A stretch of 64,000 bases of DNA from Neovahlkampfia damariscottae (Eukaryota > Heterolobosea > Selenaionea > Neovahlkampfiida > Neovahlkampfiidae): positions 62,001-126,000 of the forward strand of contig JABLTG010000035.1 in NCBI GenBank assembly GCA_016618085.1. Reading direction: 5' to 3'. Positions 1-9,842 of this stretch are shown one piece after another; the stretch's first letter is position 1; every line of letters begins with the position of its first letter. The notes under the pieces are model-generated. The model searched no databases and was not told the origin of the DNA. It saw only the letters and a list, made by a program, of their open reading frames with translations. The position numbers and the translations under genes are program-made.

Positions 1-64
1 GTGCTTTATCTCTGTCATCTTGATCAACTGAAGCTAAAAGTTGAGTAATTTTGTTAACACTCAT
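1..64 (-). CDS. 5' end of an unidentified gene running off the left edge
   Basis: An ATG at 64-62 on the minus strand opens a frame that leaves the window after 21 codons (it begins MSVNKITQLLAS). Too little is present to name the product. The start is supported by a CCAAT-type element (CCAATCAAAT, 88-97) about 24 bases upstream, the usual placement in this window, and by an in-frame, stop-free run to the edge. The following gene in the same direction ends at 161. Confidence 0.45.
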   Translation of the reverse strand, partial: MSVNKITQLLASVDQDDRDKA

Positions 65-160
65 CCAAATTTTTTTGTAAAAACTATCCAATCAAATCGT
101 TCACACCAAATAAAATAAAATAAGTTTTGAAAAGTTAAATTGTTGAAATTAAAGAAAAAT

Positions 161-592
161 TTATTTTCTTTTTGATTTAATCATGTAGTACAAAACAAAA
201 AAGACAAACATTACAAAAAGAATAACCCAACACATATGTCTTCCAATCTTTTCATTTACAACTTGATCTAATTTTTTTATGGTTGTGGTCAGTGAATTTT
301 GTGTATTTACAGCATCTGTAGTCACTGAATCAATTAATACATTTGATTCTTTAATTTCAGAATGAATATCTTTTGTGAGTTGTTTTAAATTATCGATTCC
401 ATAACTCAATTCGTCAAAATTTTCTTCATTTTCTTTTTTCAAAACACTTTGCACAAGTTGATCCTCTTCACCTGAAACACTTGAAGGTTCAACATCATTA
501 TTTTTCTGTTCTTTTTCTTGTCCAAATAGAGAAGATCTGGAACCTTTTAACATTTTTCCTCTTCTAGACGCTGATGTCATCGTGTTTTTCAT
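161..592 (-). CDS. Qc-SNARE of the Bet1/GS15 type
   Basis: The 143-residue protein has a disordered polar N-terminus (about 1-50), one SNARE coiled coil (about 55-118) and a C-terminal hydrophobic anchor (WVILFVMFVFFVLYYMI, about 121-138) ending in KSKRK. This is the layout of a tail-anchored Qc-SNARE, and the spacing from helix to anchor fits Bet1, which works in ER-Golgi fusion. The 0-layer position (KESNVLI) is Ser, not Gln. From memory, yeast Bet1 also has Ser there. The start has TTGATTGGTCAA 26 bases upstream. It could instead be GS15/Sft1; the family call is firm, the paralogue is not. Confidence 0.7.
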   Translation of the reverse strand: MKNTMTSASRRGKMLKGSRSSLFGQEKEQKNNDVEPSSVSGEEDQLVQSVLKKENEENFDELSYGIDNLKQLTKDIHSEIKESNVLIDSVTTDAVNTQNSLTTTIKKLDQVVNEKIGRHMCWVILFVMFVFFVLYYMIKSKRK

Positions 593-617
593 TCAAGTTG
601 AATTTTGTTGTAATAAG

Positions 618-629
618 TTGATTGGTCAA
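618..629. promoter_or_regulatory. CCAAT-type element upstream of the SNARE gene
   Basis: TTGATTGGTCAA lies 26 bases upstream of the start codon at 592. It is the reverse complement of TTGACCAATCAA, the commonest form of the element found before nearly every gene in the window. Confidence 0.5.
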
Positions 630-695
630 AAAAAAAAAAATAAAACGTTCAGAAAAAAAAATACTTTTTATTGTATTTCCATTTCCTAATATAGT

Positions 696-1010
696 TTATT
701 GTGCTTTGTAATAATAAGAATCACCATCAAATTTTTCATTCAAACTATCAATCAACTTTGATACATATTTTTCGTAGTCTTTAATTGTTCCTTTTTGTTT
801 CACTTCAGCCATTTTATTTTTGTTTTTTGGTATTGGGATAAAATTGTTGTTGTATCTATAATTTCTACACATGCGCATTTGATCTCTGATATGAGGTGTA
901 CAATAATCACTTCCTGAAGGAGTGGAATCTTGGTTTCCATAGCTTCTTCCATTTCCATGGTATCCACGACTTTGGTCATTTTGATAACTTCCGTAATTTC
1001 TGTAACTCAT
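696..1010 (-). CDS. Small unrecognised protein with Gly/Tyr/Asn-rich head
   Basis: I do not recognise this 104-residue protein. The first 35 residues are low complexity (Tyr, Gly, Asn, Ser, Arg). A short basic stretch with two Cys follows, and the last 40 residues (from KGTIKDYEKY) look like an amphipathic helix followed by an aromatic tail. No signal peptide or membrane segment is visible. It is transcribed divergently from the next gene with only 79 bases between start codons, and the two share one CCAAT-type element. The frame is open, has ordinary codon use for the region and ends in TAA. Confidence 0.55.
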   Translation of the reverse strand: MSYRNYGSYQNDQSRGYHGNGRSYGNQDSTPSGSDYCTPHIRDQMRMCRNYRYNNNFIPIPKNKNKMAEVKQKGTIKDYEKYVSKLIDSLNEKFDGDSYYYKAQ

Positions 1011-1037
1011 GCTGAACGAAATTGAGAGTATGAACTA

Positions 1038-1050
1038 TTTGATTGGTCAA
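1038..1050. promoter_or_regulatory. Shared CCAAT-type element between two divergent genes
   Basis: TTTGATTGGTCAA is the only such element in the 79-base gap between the divergent starts at 1010 (minus) and 1090 (plus), so it probably serves both. Confidence 0.5.
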
Positions 1051-1089
1051 TTTATCCTTCTAATTTGAAGAATTTTTTTTTTTGAAACC

Positions 1090-1467
1090 ATGCCAAAAAA
1101 TAAAACTTCAAAGAAAGTGTCAACATCAAAACCTTATGAAAAAAAATCAGATAAAATGAACAATGATGAAGAGGAAGTTATTGAAAAAGAAGAAACTTCA
1201 GTGATGTTGATAAAAAAAAGACATACAAAAGAGAAAAAAGATTTGAAAAGAGAAATTGAAGAAATGAAAAAAAAAGCAGTAAAATTATCAAAAAAAGATA
1301 AGTGTAAAAAAAGAGAAAGACAAAATATTATGAAAGAAACAAAAAAGTTAATGGAAGAACTTGAAAAAAAACAAAAAGAAGAAATAGAAGAATTCAAATT
1401 GAAAAAACAAGAAAATAAATTGAGTGAAATACCATTGTTACCAATGGATATAGAATTTAAATTTTAA
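1090..1467 (+). CDS. OTUD6-like N-terminal coiled-coil protein lacking the OTU domain
   Basis: The 125-residue protein is almost entirely Lys/Glu. Residues about 42-108 (KKRHTKEKKDLKREIEEM, then KKDKCKKRERQ, then LMEELEKKQKEEIEEF) match the pattern of the N-terminal region of OTUD6/OTU2 deubiquitinases (RHRKEKKEL...KNDKKRRK...LEKEMEQKHREEL). The Cys-protease OTU domain that should follow is absent: the frame stops at 1467 after PMDIEFKF and the next gene on the other strand ends at 1510. It is therefore either a stand-alone helper protein or chance similarity of a charged coiled coil. The stop is fused to AATAAA. Confidence 0.5.
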   Translation: MPKNKTSKKVSTSKPYEKKSDKMNNDEEEVIEKEETSVMLIKKRHTKEKKDLKREIEEMKKKAVKLSKKDKCKKRERQNIMKETKKLMEELEKKQKEEIEEFKLKKQENKLSEIPLLPMDIEFKF

Positions 1468-1509
1468 TAAAAAGATAATTGAAACCAAAAATTTATTAAT
1501 ATCAAAATT

Positions 1510-3195
1510 TTACATTTTAAAATCCATCACACAAACAGTAAAATCTTCAGTTATAGAATTTGAAAAACAGGCAGCAACTTTATCACCTGTTGAATTCCAA
1601 CAAACTTCAAATATACTTCCTGCTCCATTGTATGTTTTAACTAATGAACCATCTTTTACAGACCAAACATGTAAAGATCTATCAAATGAACCACTCGCTA
1701 AATATTCACCATTTGGACTGAAAGCAATTGAATAAACTGGATCAGTATGTTTTGTTAAAGAATATAAACATTTTCCAACATTCACATCCCATAATTTAAT
1801 TGAAAAATCAAACGAAGCACTTGCTAAAACTAAATCTTTGTTTGGATTTTTTGAACCTTTCCCTGTTGGACTCCATCTTATTGTATATATTTCTTTTGAA
1901 TGTTCTTTAAAATCAAATAAGCATCGTTCAGATTTCATATTCCAAATCTAAGAAGAAATATTTTAGAAAAGTAATAAATTACTTACTTTACAGGTATTAT
2001 CATCAGAACAAGAAGCCAATAAACTACCAGATGGATCCCATCTAATTGCATTAACCTCATCATCGTGACCCTTAAAAGATCTCAATGGTCTACTTTCTCC
2101 TAACTTACAGACATATATCATTTTATCAGTTGAACAAGTAGCAAATGATGAATCATCATATGGTCTCCAATCTACATCTAAAATTGGTGCTTTAATTAAA
2201 TGAAAAATTTAAAATTTTTAAAAAAATATTTACCTTGATGATGCTTGAATTGTTCAACTGACTCATTTGTATTCACATCCCATATAATCGCTGTATGATC
2301 AACACTTCCACTTAATAGATAATTTCCTCCTTTATTCCATTTTAATGAAAATATTGGTCCTTTATGTTTATCTAATGTTGTAACTAATCCTCCTTCTTCG
2401 TTCCAAATTCTTGCTTTTCCATCATAAGATCCAGTGGCCAAAAATTTTCCATTACTCTAAAAAAAGACATTAGTTTTTATAAATATTGAATACATTCCAG
2501 TCTAAAGTTGTAACATCCTTGTGACTCTCACTTTCATTGGAATGTTTCAAAATTATAGGTATTTTGCTGGCATATATTGTAGCCTCTTTACCTGATGGTT
2601 TATTTGGTAAATTCCATATTCTGGCTGTTGAATCACCTGAACCAGATGCTAATGAAAGTGGATTTTGAGGATTCCAAGCACAAGTAAATACTTCATGACA
2701 ATGACCTCTTAAAACTGTAACTGAATCTTCAGTAATCTTTTGTGAATCAGTTTCTTCCACTTCCATTATTTCTTGTTTTGTTGTTTCTTTTCAAAAAAAT
2801 ATTAGAAAAATAAATCTTAGTTACCTGGTGGTTTTTCTTCAACTTTTCCGTACTTTTGTTTCAAGTGATTATTTAAAAGATCAAAAGTTGAGTCTTCTTT
2901 GTTTGTGGTTTCCTTGTGAAGTTTTGTTTAGTTGACGATTTTCTCACCTTTCCTTGAATTTTTGATTCAATTTGAAGATATTGTATTCCTTTTTGCAGAA
3001 AAGAAATCAAAGCCCCAGGTGGCAATTCGGAACCGGTTATATTAGACTTTAAAATTTGTGATTCGTAACCAAAAGTGAATGAAGAATGTTTGAAACCTTT
3101 TGTTTTCAAAAAATTAGAACTGAAGAAAACAAACCAGATTCTTGTAAGTATCTAAAGATCAAAAAGTTAACCTCATCTGAAGTGAGCGTCTTCAT
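1510..3195 (-). CDS. TBL1: TBL1-like LisH/WD40 corepressor subunit
   Basis: This spliced gene (about seven exons) encodes an N-terminal LisH domain starting [20 protein letters not shown], the family signature, then the FTFG...S motif, a linker and eight WD40 repeats ending at the stop near 1510. TBL1/TBLR1 (Sif2 in yeast) is a subunit of the NCoR/SMRT/Set3-type histone deacetylase complex and binds histone tails in the nucleus. Introns that I could read restore the family sequence exactly, for example after QESG, after QGK and after PPE; all are about 35-40 bases. The start at 3195 has ACCAAT about 20 bases upstream. A further TBL1-like repeat pattern makes other WD proteins unlikely. Confidence 0.9.
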
Positions 3196-3333
3196 TTTCT
3201 TGCTTTTTGAAAAAACCAATTAGAATAATTCTTGTTTGCCATTGGATAATTTAATAAAATCGTTACAACAGAAAAAGAAAAATAAAAAATATTTAAAATT
3301 TTATTAATAATAAAATTTGATACACTGAATAAT

Positions 3334-3907
3334 TTATTCATCATCTGGTATTTCTCCTACACCAGAAAGTAATGGATCAATGGATGGAGGTTTATAAGCA
3401 GGCACATTTCTTTGAGAAATTTCTTCTGAAACATTTAAACTATCTTCAAGAGGAATATCACCTTCGTCATCGTTTATAGGGTCTTGTGAAAAAAATGGTT
3501 GTGAATCAGGATCTTCAACTTGATTTGGAGGTGAATCAGCATCATATTCTTTTGGTCGTCTAATATAAACAATAACAGCAGAAATCAACCCAATAAATAA
3601 AGATATTAAAAGGAAAGTCGCTAGCATTCCGGCTACAACGTATGATACAACTTAAAAGTCAATTATTTTTTGTATTGTTACTAATTTCCGGTTTAAAATG
3701 TGTTTTTAGTGCTGTTGTATTGTTTCTAATCTCTTGAAAATTTCTTAAATCTACTTTTTTTAATTTTTGTAGAACTGGAATATCAAGTGATGTTGTGTCA
3801 TCATTTACATCCTCAAAATTGTTCAACATGATGTCTTTTGATTTTCCTTGAACATACATGATTCCAATAAGAATGAACAAAACCACCAACAAAGTTGTAA
3901 TTTTCAT
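3334..3907 (-). CDS. Single-pass type I membrane protein with acidic cytosolic tail
   Basis: I do not recognise the family. Two exons join in frame across a 31-base intron (GTAACA...TTTTAAG, about 3699-3669). The product begins with a signal peptide (MKITTLLVVLFILIGIMYVQG). A polar lumenal region with possible N-glycosylation sites follows, then a single membrane span after VVSYVVAG, the basic stop-transfer sequence YIRRPKEY, and a Pro/Asp/Glu-rich cytosolic tail of about 75 residues ending GEIPDDE. The start at 3907 was preferred to an upstream start at 3985 because it puts the hydrophobic core at the N-terminus and places an ACCAAT element 17 bases upstream. A receptor or cargo-adaptor role is only a guess. 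Confidence 0.55.
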
Positions 3908-4030
3908 CACACAAAATATTTGAACCAATAAAAAAAGGAACGGAAAATTGAGGTTTAAAATATTTTTCCTTGAATGGATTTTCAAAAAAAAAAAGTGTTA
4001 GTTTCTATTTCAAAATTGAATCTCTTGGTT

Positions 4031-4040
4031 GACCAATCAC
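4031..4040. promoter_or_regulatory. CCAAT-type element upstream of the AIMP1-like gene
   Basis: GACCAATCAC lies 12 bases upstream of the plus-strand start at 4053. A second element (ACCAAT near 3924) serves the divergent membrane-protein gene. Confidence 0.45.
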
Positions 4041-4052
4041 TTTTTCCTAAGA

Positions 4053-5285
4053 ATGAAAACAACAATTTCTTTGAACGACTCAGCTGCTTCAGATGCCATC
4101 AAACTCTTCACAACATACCATGATTTGGATGTACAAATTAATTCAACAGATGGAGTACAAACCAAAAACTATACTTACCATTCTTTTCAAAGGATTCATT
4201 TGTTGAAACTACTGATGGAACTTTCAAAGGACCTTTAACTATTTGTCATGTAATTAGCTCTTTAGCTTCAAATGACTCTTTTATTTCACGTGATGATGAT
4301 TTTCAAAATTGTTTAGTAAGTTTAAAAGGTGGTTTAATTCTAATTATTTTAGATTTCACAATACATGTCAATGTGTTTACAAACAAAGGATATTTCAACC
4401 CTTTTAACTTTTTTAAATGCTGAAATTGAAAAATCAACATATTTTGTTGGTACTTCATTATCTTTTGCTGACTTTTTTATTTTTTCATTTCTTTCAAAAA
4501 ATATTGTAAATATTTTAATTTTCACTTAATTTTTAAAAGGAAATTTTTGATAAAGTTGAATATGTTTCACTTTGTAGATGGTTTGATTTCATTCAAAATT
4601 TGAAACAATTTCCAAATCTCAAAAAACAAAAATTGAGTTTTAAAACTAAAGAATATCAATTTGTTAAAATTCCAGAAATGACACAAAAGAAAAAACCAAA
4701 AAAAGAAGGTGGAGAAAAAGAGGGTGGAAAGAAAAAAGTAGAAAAAAAAGTAGAAAAAAAAGTAGTATTTTTAGCTGATATTCGTGTTGGAAAGATTTTA
4801 TCAGTAAAGAAACATGAAGAAGCTGATACTTTATATGTTGAAGAAATTGATGTTGGAGAAGAAAAACCTAGAACTATTTGTTCTGGTCTCGTGAATCATT
4901 TAAAACCAGAAGATTTACAAGATAAATTAGTATTAGTATTTTGTAATTTGAAACCAAAAAATGCAAGAGGTAAAAAAATAGTTTAATATTTTTTAAACTT
5001 TCATAAAAAGGTATTTTATCAGCTGGAATGGTTTTATGTGCAACTGATTCAGTTTCAAAAAAAGTTGAATTAGTAAAAGTTCCAGAAGGTTCAAAACCAG
5101 GTGAACTTGTTCAATTTGGTGGTGAAAATTTAACTCCAGATAAACAATTACATGATAGAAAATTAAAACCAATTCTTGCTGATTTAAAAACTAATTCTGA
5201 TGGAATTGTAATGTTTCAAGATTTAGTTTGCACTGTATCTACAGGTAAATTATTTGCTTCTTTTCCTGATTCACATGTGAGTTAA
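4053..5285 (+). CDS. AIMP1/Arc1p-like tRNA-binding cofactor of aminoacyl-tRNA synthetases
   Basis: Five exons join in frame across introns of about 34-41 bases (after DG, after QNCL, after SKNI and after NARG). The N-terminal half resembles the GST-C-like interaction module of synthetase complexes ([17 protein letters not shown], then [13 protein letters not shown]). A Lys-rich linker with [12 protein letters not shown] follows. The C-terminal EMAP-II/Trbp111 OB-fold shows the expected [31 protein letters not shown] start, [16 protein letters not shown] and SAGMVLCA. In yeast Arc1p and human AIMP1 this architecture delivers tRNA to synthetases in the cytosol. The C-terminus is shorter than in AIMP1. 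It ends 8 bases before the convergent GspG gene. The window's GlnRS (46335) is a possible client. Confidence 0.85.
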
Positions 5286-5293
5286 ATAAATGA

Positions 5294-6153
5294 TTAAGAT
5301 TTTATTTGTGAAATTAATTTTGTCAATATTTCATTCAATTCTGGTATTGAAGATGATTTTTCTAATGCAATTTTCATTAAATTCGCTGTTTGTTTTATTT
5401 TATCTCTACTAACATTTACATTTACTGTGCTTGGAAATTTTGGTACTTAGATTATTTTTAGAATGAAAAATAAATTGAATATACTTTTTGTACCAACACA
5501 AATTGAAAAAGGTTGTTCAGATGCAATGGATATCATTTCAATAGGTTCAATACTTTCAGGTAATGAATTTAAAACTGCACTTAATCTTTTTAAACCTTCA
5601 ATAAAATAATTAAATTGTTCATCATTTTTTAAATTTTTTCCATTTAAAACTCTCGTTAATCTTACCCAATCAATATGTGGAAAATATAGATATGAAGAAC
5701 CCCATGGATCTAATGGAATTTTTGATAAATCACCATTTTCCAACTAATTTATTAATTTCTTTTTTTTTCTTTGATTACTAATTGTTCTAAATCAAGTGGA
5801 TATTTTGAATTTTTTGTAAAATACATAATTAATCCTTCTTGTATTTTAATTAAATCTATTTTTGCATATGCTTCTTTACTCTCTTCATATTTTCTTGCCA
5901 TAACTACACCTGTTAATCCAGAAAAAGTGACGATAATTGAAACAGCAATTAAAATTTCAATCATATTAAAATTGTGTTTTTTTATTAAAAACATTTGAAT
6001 GTAGTATTCTAAAAATATTGGTAGTCGTTTAGTTTTTAATATTTTTTCAAGGTGTAATTTTATATAACTAATTTTATTGACTGTCTTCAATTGAATAGTT
6101 TCAATGAATCTTTTTGGATTTATTTGATTTATTAATATTTCCAATCTTTTCAT
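5294..6153 (-). CDS. gspG: GspG-type major pseudopilin of a mitochondrial type II secretion system
   Basis: Three exons (6153-5779, 5743-5494, 5445-5294) encode 258 residues. Residues 1-60 are Lys/Arg-rich, acid-poor and could target mitochondria. Residues 62-86 form the type IV pilin N-terminal helix: Phe62 at +1, Glu66 at +5, then ILIAVSIIVTFSGLTGVVM. The GspG core follows: AKIDLIKIQEGLIMYF, KYPLDLEQLLENGDL and the diagnostic DPWG (137-140) with SSYLYF. Splicing across the first 35-base intron rebuilds LEQLLENGDLSKIP exactly as in bacterial GspG. The bacterial prepilin-peptidase Gly(-1) is Asn here. About 110 residues after the pilin fold are unlike bacterial GspG. The start at 6153 was chosen over 6216 because TCCAATCA lies between them. 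In bacteria GspG forms the T2SS pseudopilus; eukaryotic copies are known from miT2SS. Confidence 0.88.
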
Positions 6154-6227
6154 CTCACCACTGCCTAACTTCAATATGTTTGTCCAATCACAATTCAAGA
6201 AAATAACATTGATCAAAATGAAATAAT

Positions 6228-7923
6228 TTATTCTTTTGTAAAAGGACCTGCTGCAACTAGAACATTTTTTTGAAAGTTTGTATAATAAACAGGTGTTTTT
6301 TTTGTATAGAATGTTCTAAATTTAGATTTAAAATAAAAATATTATCTTACGAACAATCAGGAAAATCCCAAACTTTTACAGATTGATCTAATGAACCACT
6401 TGAAAGTAATGTAGAATCATGATTAAAAGATAAAGATGTAACAGTATCTGTATGTCCTCTTAAATGATGTACATATTTTCCATGTGAAATATCCCAAATA
6501 AAAATATCATTATCAGCACCTCCAGATGCCAAATATTTTCCATCATTTGAAAATGATAAAGAATGAACAGATGCAAAATGACCCGAAAATATTCTAACAC
6601 ATTCACCTGAATTGATATCCCATAATCTTACAGTTCTATCTGATGAACCAGTTGCGACCTATTTTTTTTTTTAATCTAATATTTCTATTTTTACATAATT
6701 ACTATTTGGATGAAATTTTACACAATCAACATCAGATAAATGTCCAGCTAAAACACGTAAAGGAGTAACTCTATCAGTTGACCAAATTCTAGCTGTTCTA
6801 TCATGAGAACAAGAAGCAAAAAGGTAATCAATATTTGAAAAATCAACTGACCAAACTGGATATTGATGTCCTTTATAAGCAACAATATTTGATTTTGTTT
6901 CTAAATTCCATAATCGAACAGTTGAATCTTCTGAAGAACTTAAAAGCCATTTTTGATCTGATGAAAGTGATAAACCATAAACAGGTCCTGTGTGTCCATA
7001 TAATGATTCATAAGAATCAGATTTCCAATATTTTATTGAAGAATCTTCAAATCCACCAACAATTAAAGGTTTATCATTTTGTACACCAAATTCAATTGTA
7101 TTTACTTTTGAATTGAAAAATGTATAAAAACATATTGAAGGCATTGATGATTTTGATGTAATTGATTGAACTTTTTTTTTTCTTCCTCTTTTTGCAGGAC
7201 CTGATGCTGTTTTTACATCTAAAGATAATTTTGTCAATGAAAGGTTTTCTTTTTCATCTTCAAAATCATATTCATTTGAATCATTTTTTATTAATTCAGA
7301 AGAAGGTTGTCCTTTAAAAACTTTGAAGTTTAAATATTGATTAACAATTGATAAAATTAAAATATCATTTGAATCTTGTAAATATTTCATTAATAAATCA
7401 TAAGAAATTTGACTAATTCGAATATCATATTTAGATTTTAAAAATCTTTGAGTTAATTCATTTTCTGTTAAAATTGATTGAGTTTGAACTCCTTTTTATA
7501 AAATTAAAAAAGAAAAACAAAGTTACCTTCTAATGTATGAATTTCGTTTCCATGAAAGTGAACATGTTGTGATTTATATTTATTAAAAAATTCTTTTGAT
7601 TCTTGAATGTATCCTTTTGAAATCATTTCAAGATAAGAGTGAACAAAAATAGGGTATAAAATTTGAATTAGTTCGTTTTTGAATAAATCTAAAGAACTGT
7701 TAATCCATTCACATGTATTTTGATATCCATTTGTTAGTAATTTTGAAACTTCAGTTGTTTGATTAGAAATAGAAATATCTGGTTCATTTGAACTCGAAAA
7801 AGACAAATCTGTTACTTCAATGTCTCTTTTAATTTCTTGTTCGAGTGTATTTAATGCTTTTTTGTAACCTTTCTTTTCAAGATAATTTACAACGATACTC
7901 TTCAAAGCAGCTTCGTTCATCAA
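6228..7923 (-). CDS. TAF5: TFIID subunit TAF5
   Basis: The N-terminal LisH (NEAALKSIVVNYLEKKGYKK) is followed by the TAF5 NTD2 helical domain (WINSSLDLFKNELIQILYPI, then FVHSYLEMISKG) and six or more WD40 repeats (for example YGHTGPVYGLSLSSD, KGHQYPVWSVDFS, AGHLSDVDCVKFHPNS, RGHTDTVTSLSFNHDS). The last exon, after an intron of about 34 bases near 6350, gives TFYTKKTPVYYTNFQKNVL and AAGPF, the typical TAF5 end. TAF5 is a scaffold shared by TFIID (and SAGA in some lineages) in the nucleus. A basic RGRKKK stretch precedes the propeller. It lies head-to-tail upstream of the GspG gene, whose promoter must lie in the 74 bases between them. Confidence 0.92.
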
Positions 7924-8045
7924 CTAAAAACTGTTGTTTTTTATTAACATTCAATGATTGGTCTATTTTTTTTTTTTTACAAAAAAGAAAACAAAACGAG
8001 GAAACATGCATCATAATCAATATTATTTTATTCAAAGATAAATTT

Positions 8046-9643
8046 TTAAACTGATGAATCAAAAACTTCAAATAAATGTGCTTCAGTGTTGAAAATATAT
8101 TTATCTAATGGGACATACTCCTTTGGACTGAACAACAAATAGAGATATTTCAATGTTTCAGATAAAAAGAAACTTTGTAATCCATTTGATTTTTCAGCTG
8201 GTATTTGATTTACATCTTTTATTTCAGAGTAACCAGATTTTGTTTTACAATGTTTTTCAATTGCTTCAAATATTTTCCATCCCATATCACAATATGTTAT
8301 ATTTCCTGTTATTCTGTATAAAATGAATAAAGATTCAACTAATTCAGGTCTCAATAAATAAATTGAAGATTTAACATGATAATCTTCCTGAAAATCATCA
8401 TCAAAAAATACAACTTCTGGTCCAATTCCAGTTGAACTTCTTTGATATAATGTATAACAAGTATTAGCTAATTCTTCAGCTAAAAATAAATCTGATTCTC
8501 TTTTTTCATTTAATGAACCCAAAGCTAATGTACCAGCTAAGAAACAAACTAAATGATCAAATTTCCCATATTTTGTTGAGAAATTTAAATATTCTGAAAT
8601 GTAAGTCAATTTTGAAGGTGATGATTTATGAACCATATATCTTTTCATTGCATCAATTGATTCTTTGTACATATTAAAATATTTTATCTCTTTTTTATTT
8701 GATAATAAATATTGTTTCAATAAATATTCATAGAAACTATCTCCAAGTGCACCAAATGAAATGTGAATCTTTGTGAATGTACCCTCTTTTTTTTTTTATT
8801 AATAATTAAAATTAGTACCATGTGTTCGAATATAACATGGATACAATCCAGGTATACGTGATTTTTTATTTTCTTTTATTAAAATATTTGTTATTTTGTC
8901 AACATAATTTTTATACTTTTCATCTTTTAAAAGATAAGATAAATATTGAAATTCAATTTGAAGTGTTCCTATTTCAGATAATAATGATTCATGTTTATGC
9001 CAATTTCTATTTCTAACTTCCCCTGTTTTTAAATTTATTTCAGTGAATGGTATTCCACTCCTTGAATTAAATGCAGGTAATAATAAATCTGCCATTTCTT
9101 TTGCTTTTTCAAGTAATATGTTGTCTTTGCTTAGTGTATATCCACCCAATAATCCACCAATAATTCGAATATTAGTTTCAAAAATACCAACCCAAACCTA
9201 ATCAATTAAGTTAAAAACAAAGAAAAATTGAGTTTTACGTTTTTTTTAAAATTTAAATTTTTGATGAATAATAAAGAAGATTCATATTCTTTTGTTAAAT
9301 TCATCAAGAGCATTGTATCTAATGCATCCAAAATTGTTACTCCAAATCCACCAAATGGATTTATTGACTGATTTGTTACAGGTTTCAATTCATCTTGCCC
9401 CTTTGTTGTTTAATTTTAGTTTTGTTTTATTACAAAGGAATGTTGAGTGTAACCGTTCCATACATGTTGAAAAGACTTTTTTATTGTTTCTCTTCTAAAA
9501 TTTTGTTGTTGTTTGAATTCTGGTGTCTCAATAAACAATGGTGATTTAATTTTTGTTTTGATTTTGGTTGAAATTTTATTTTGAAAAAAATAAAATGCAC
9601 TGATTAAAATCACCAAACTCAACAACAACAATTGTTGTTTCAT
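8046..9643 (-). CDS. Class I alpha-mannosidase (glycoside hydrolase 47)
   Basis: A spliced type II membrane protein. A short cytosolic tail and signal anchor (MKQQLLLLSLVILISAFYFF) lead into the GH47 catalytic domain with hallmarks HVWNGYTQHSFGQDELKP, GGFGVTILDALDTML, GGLLGGYTLS, KHESLLSEIGTLQIEF and the C-terminal QSFFLSETLKYLYLLFS. These enzymes trim alpha-1,2-linked mannose from N-glycans in the ER or Golgi and need calcium. Whether it is the ER (MAN1B1) or Golgi (MAN1A) type cannot be decided by eye. The start codon at 9643 sits 4 bases after an ATTGGTC element, so the upstream non-ATG frame is not used. Exon junctions near 9416, 9206 and 8799 restore the family sequence. Confidence 0.9.
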
Positions 9644-9842
9644 TCTGACCAATGAAAAGAAAAAAAGAAATTAAAAAATTAGAAATAAATCAAAAACAAA
9701 TTGATCATTGTGTTCAATTCAGAATTTGAGTAATTTTTATCCAATCGAAATTGTTTCAAATTTAATTTTGCACATGTTTTTGGTTGGATAAATATGTTAG
9801 ATTTTTATTTTTCAGACAACAGTTCCTTTCATCCAAGACAAC

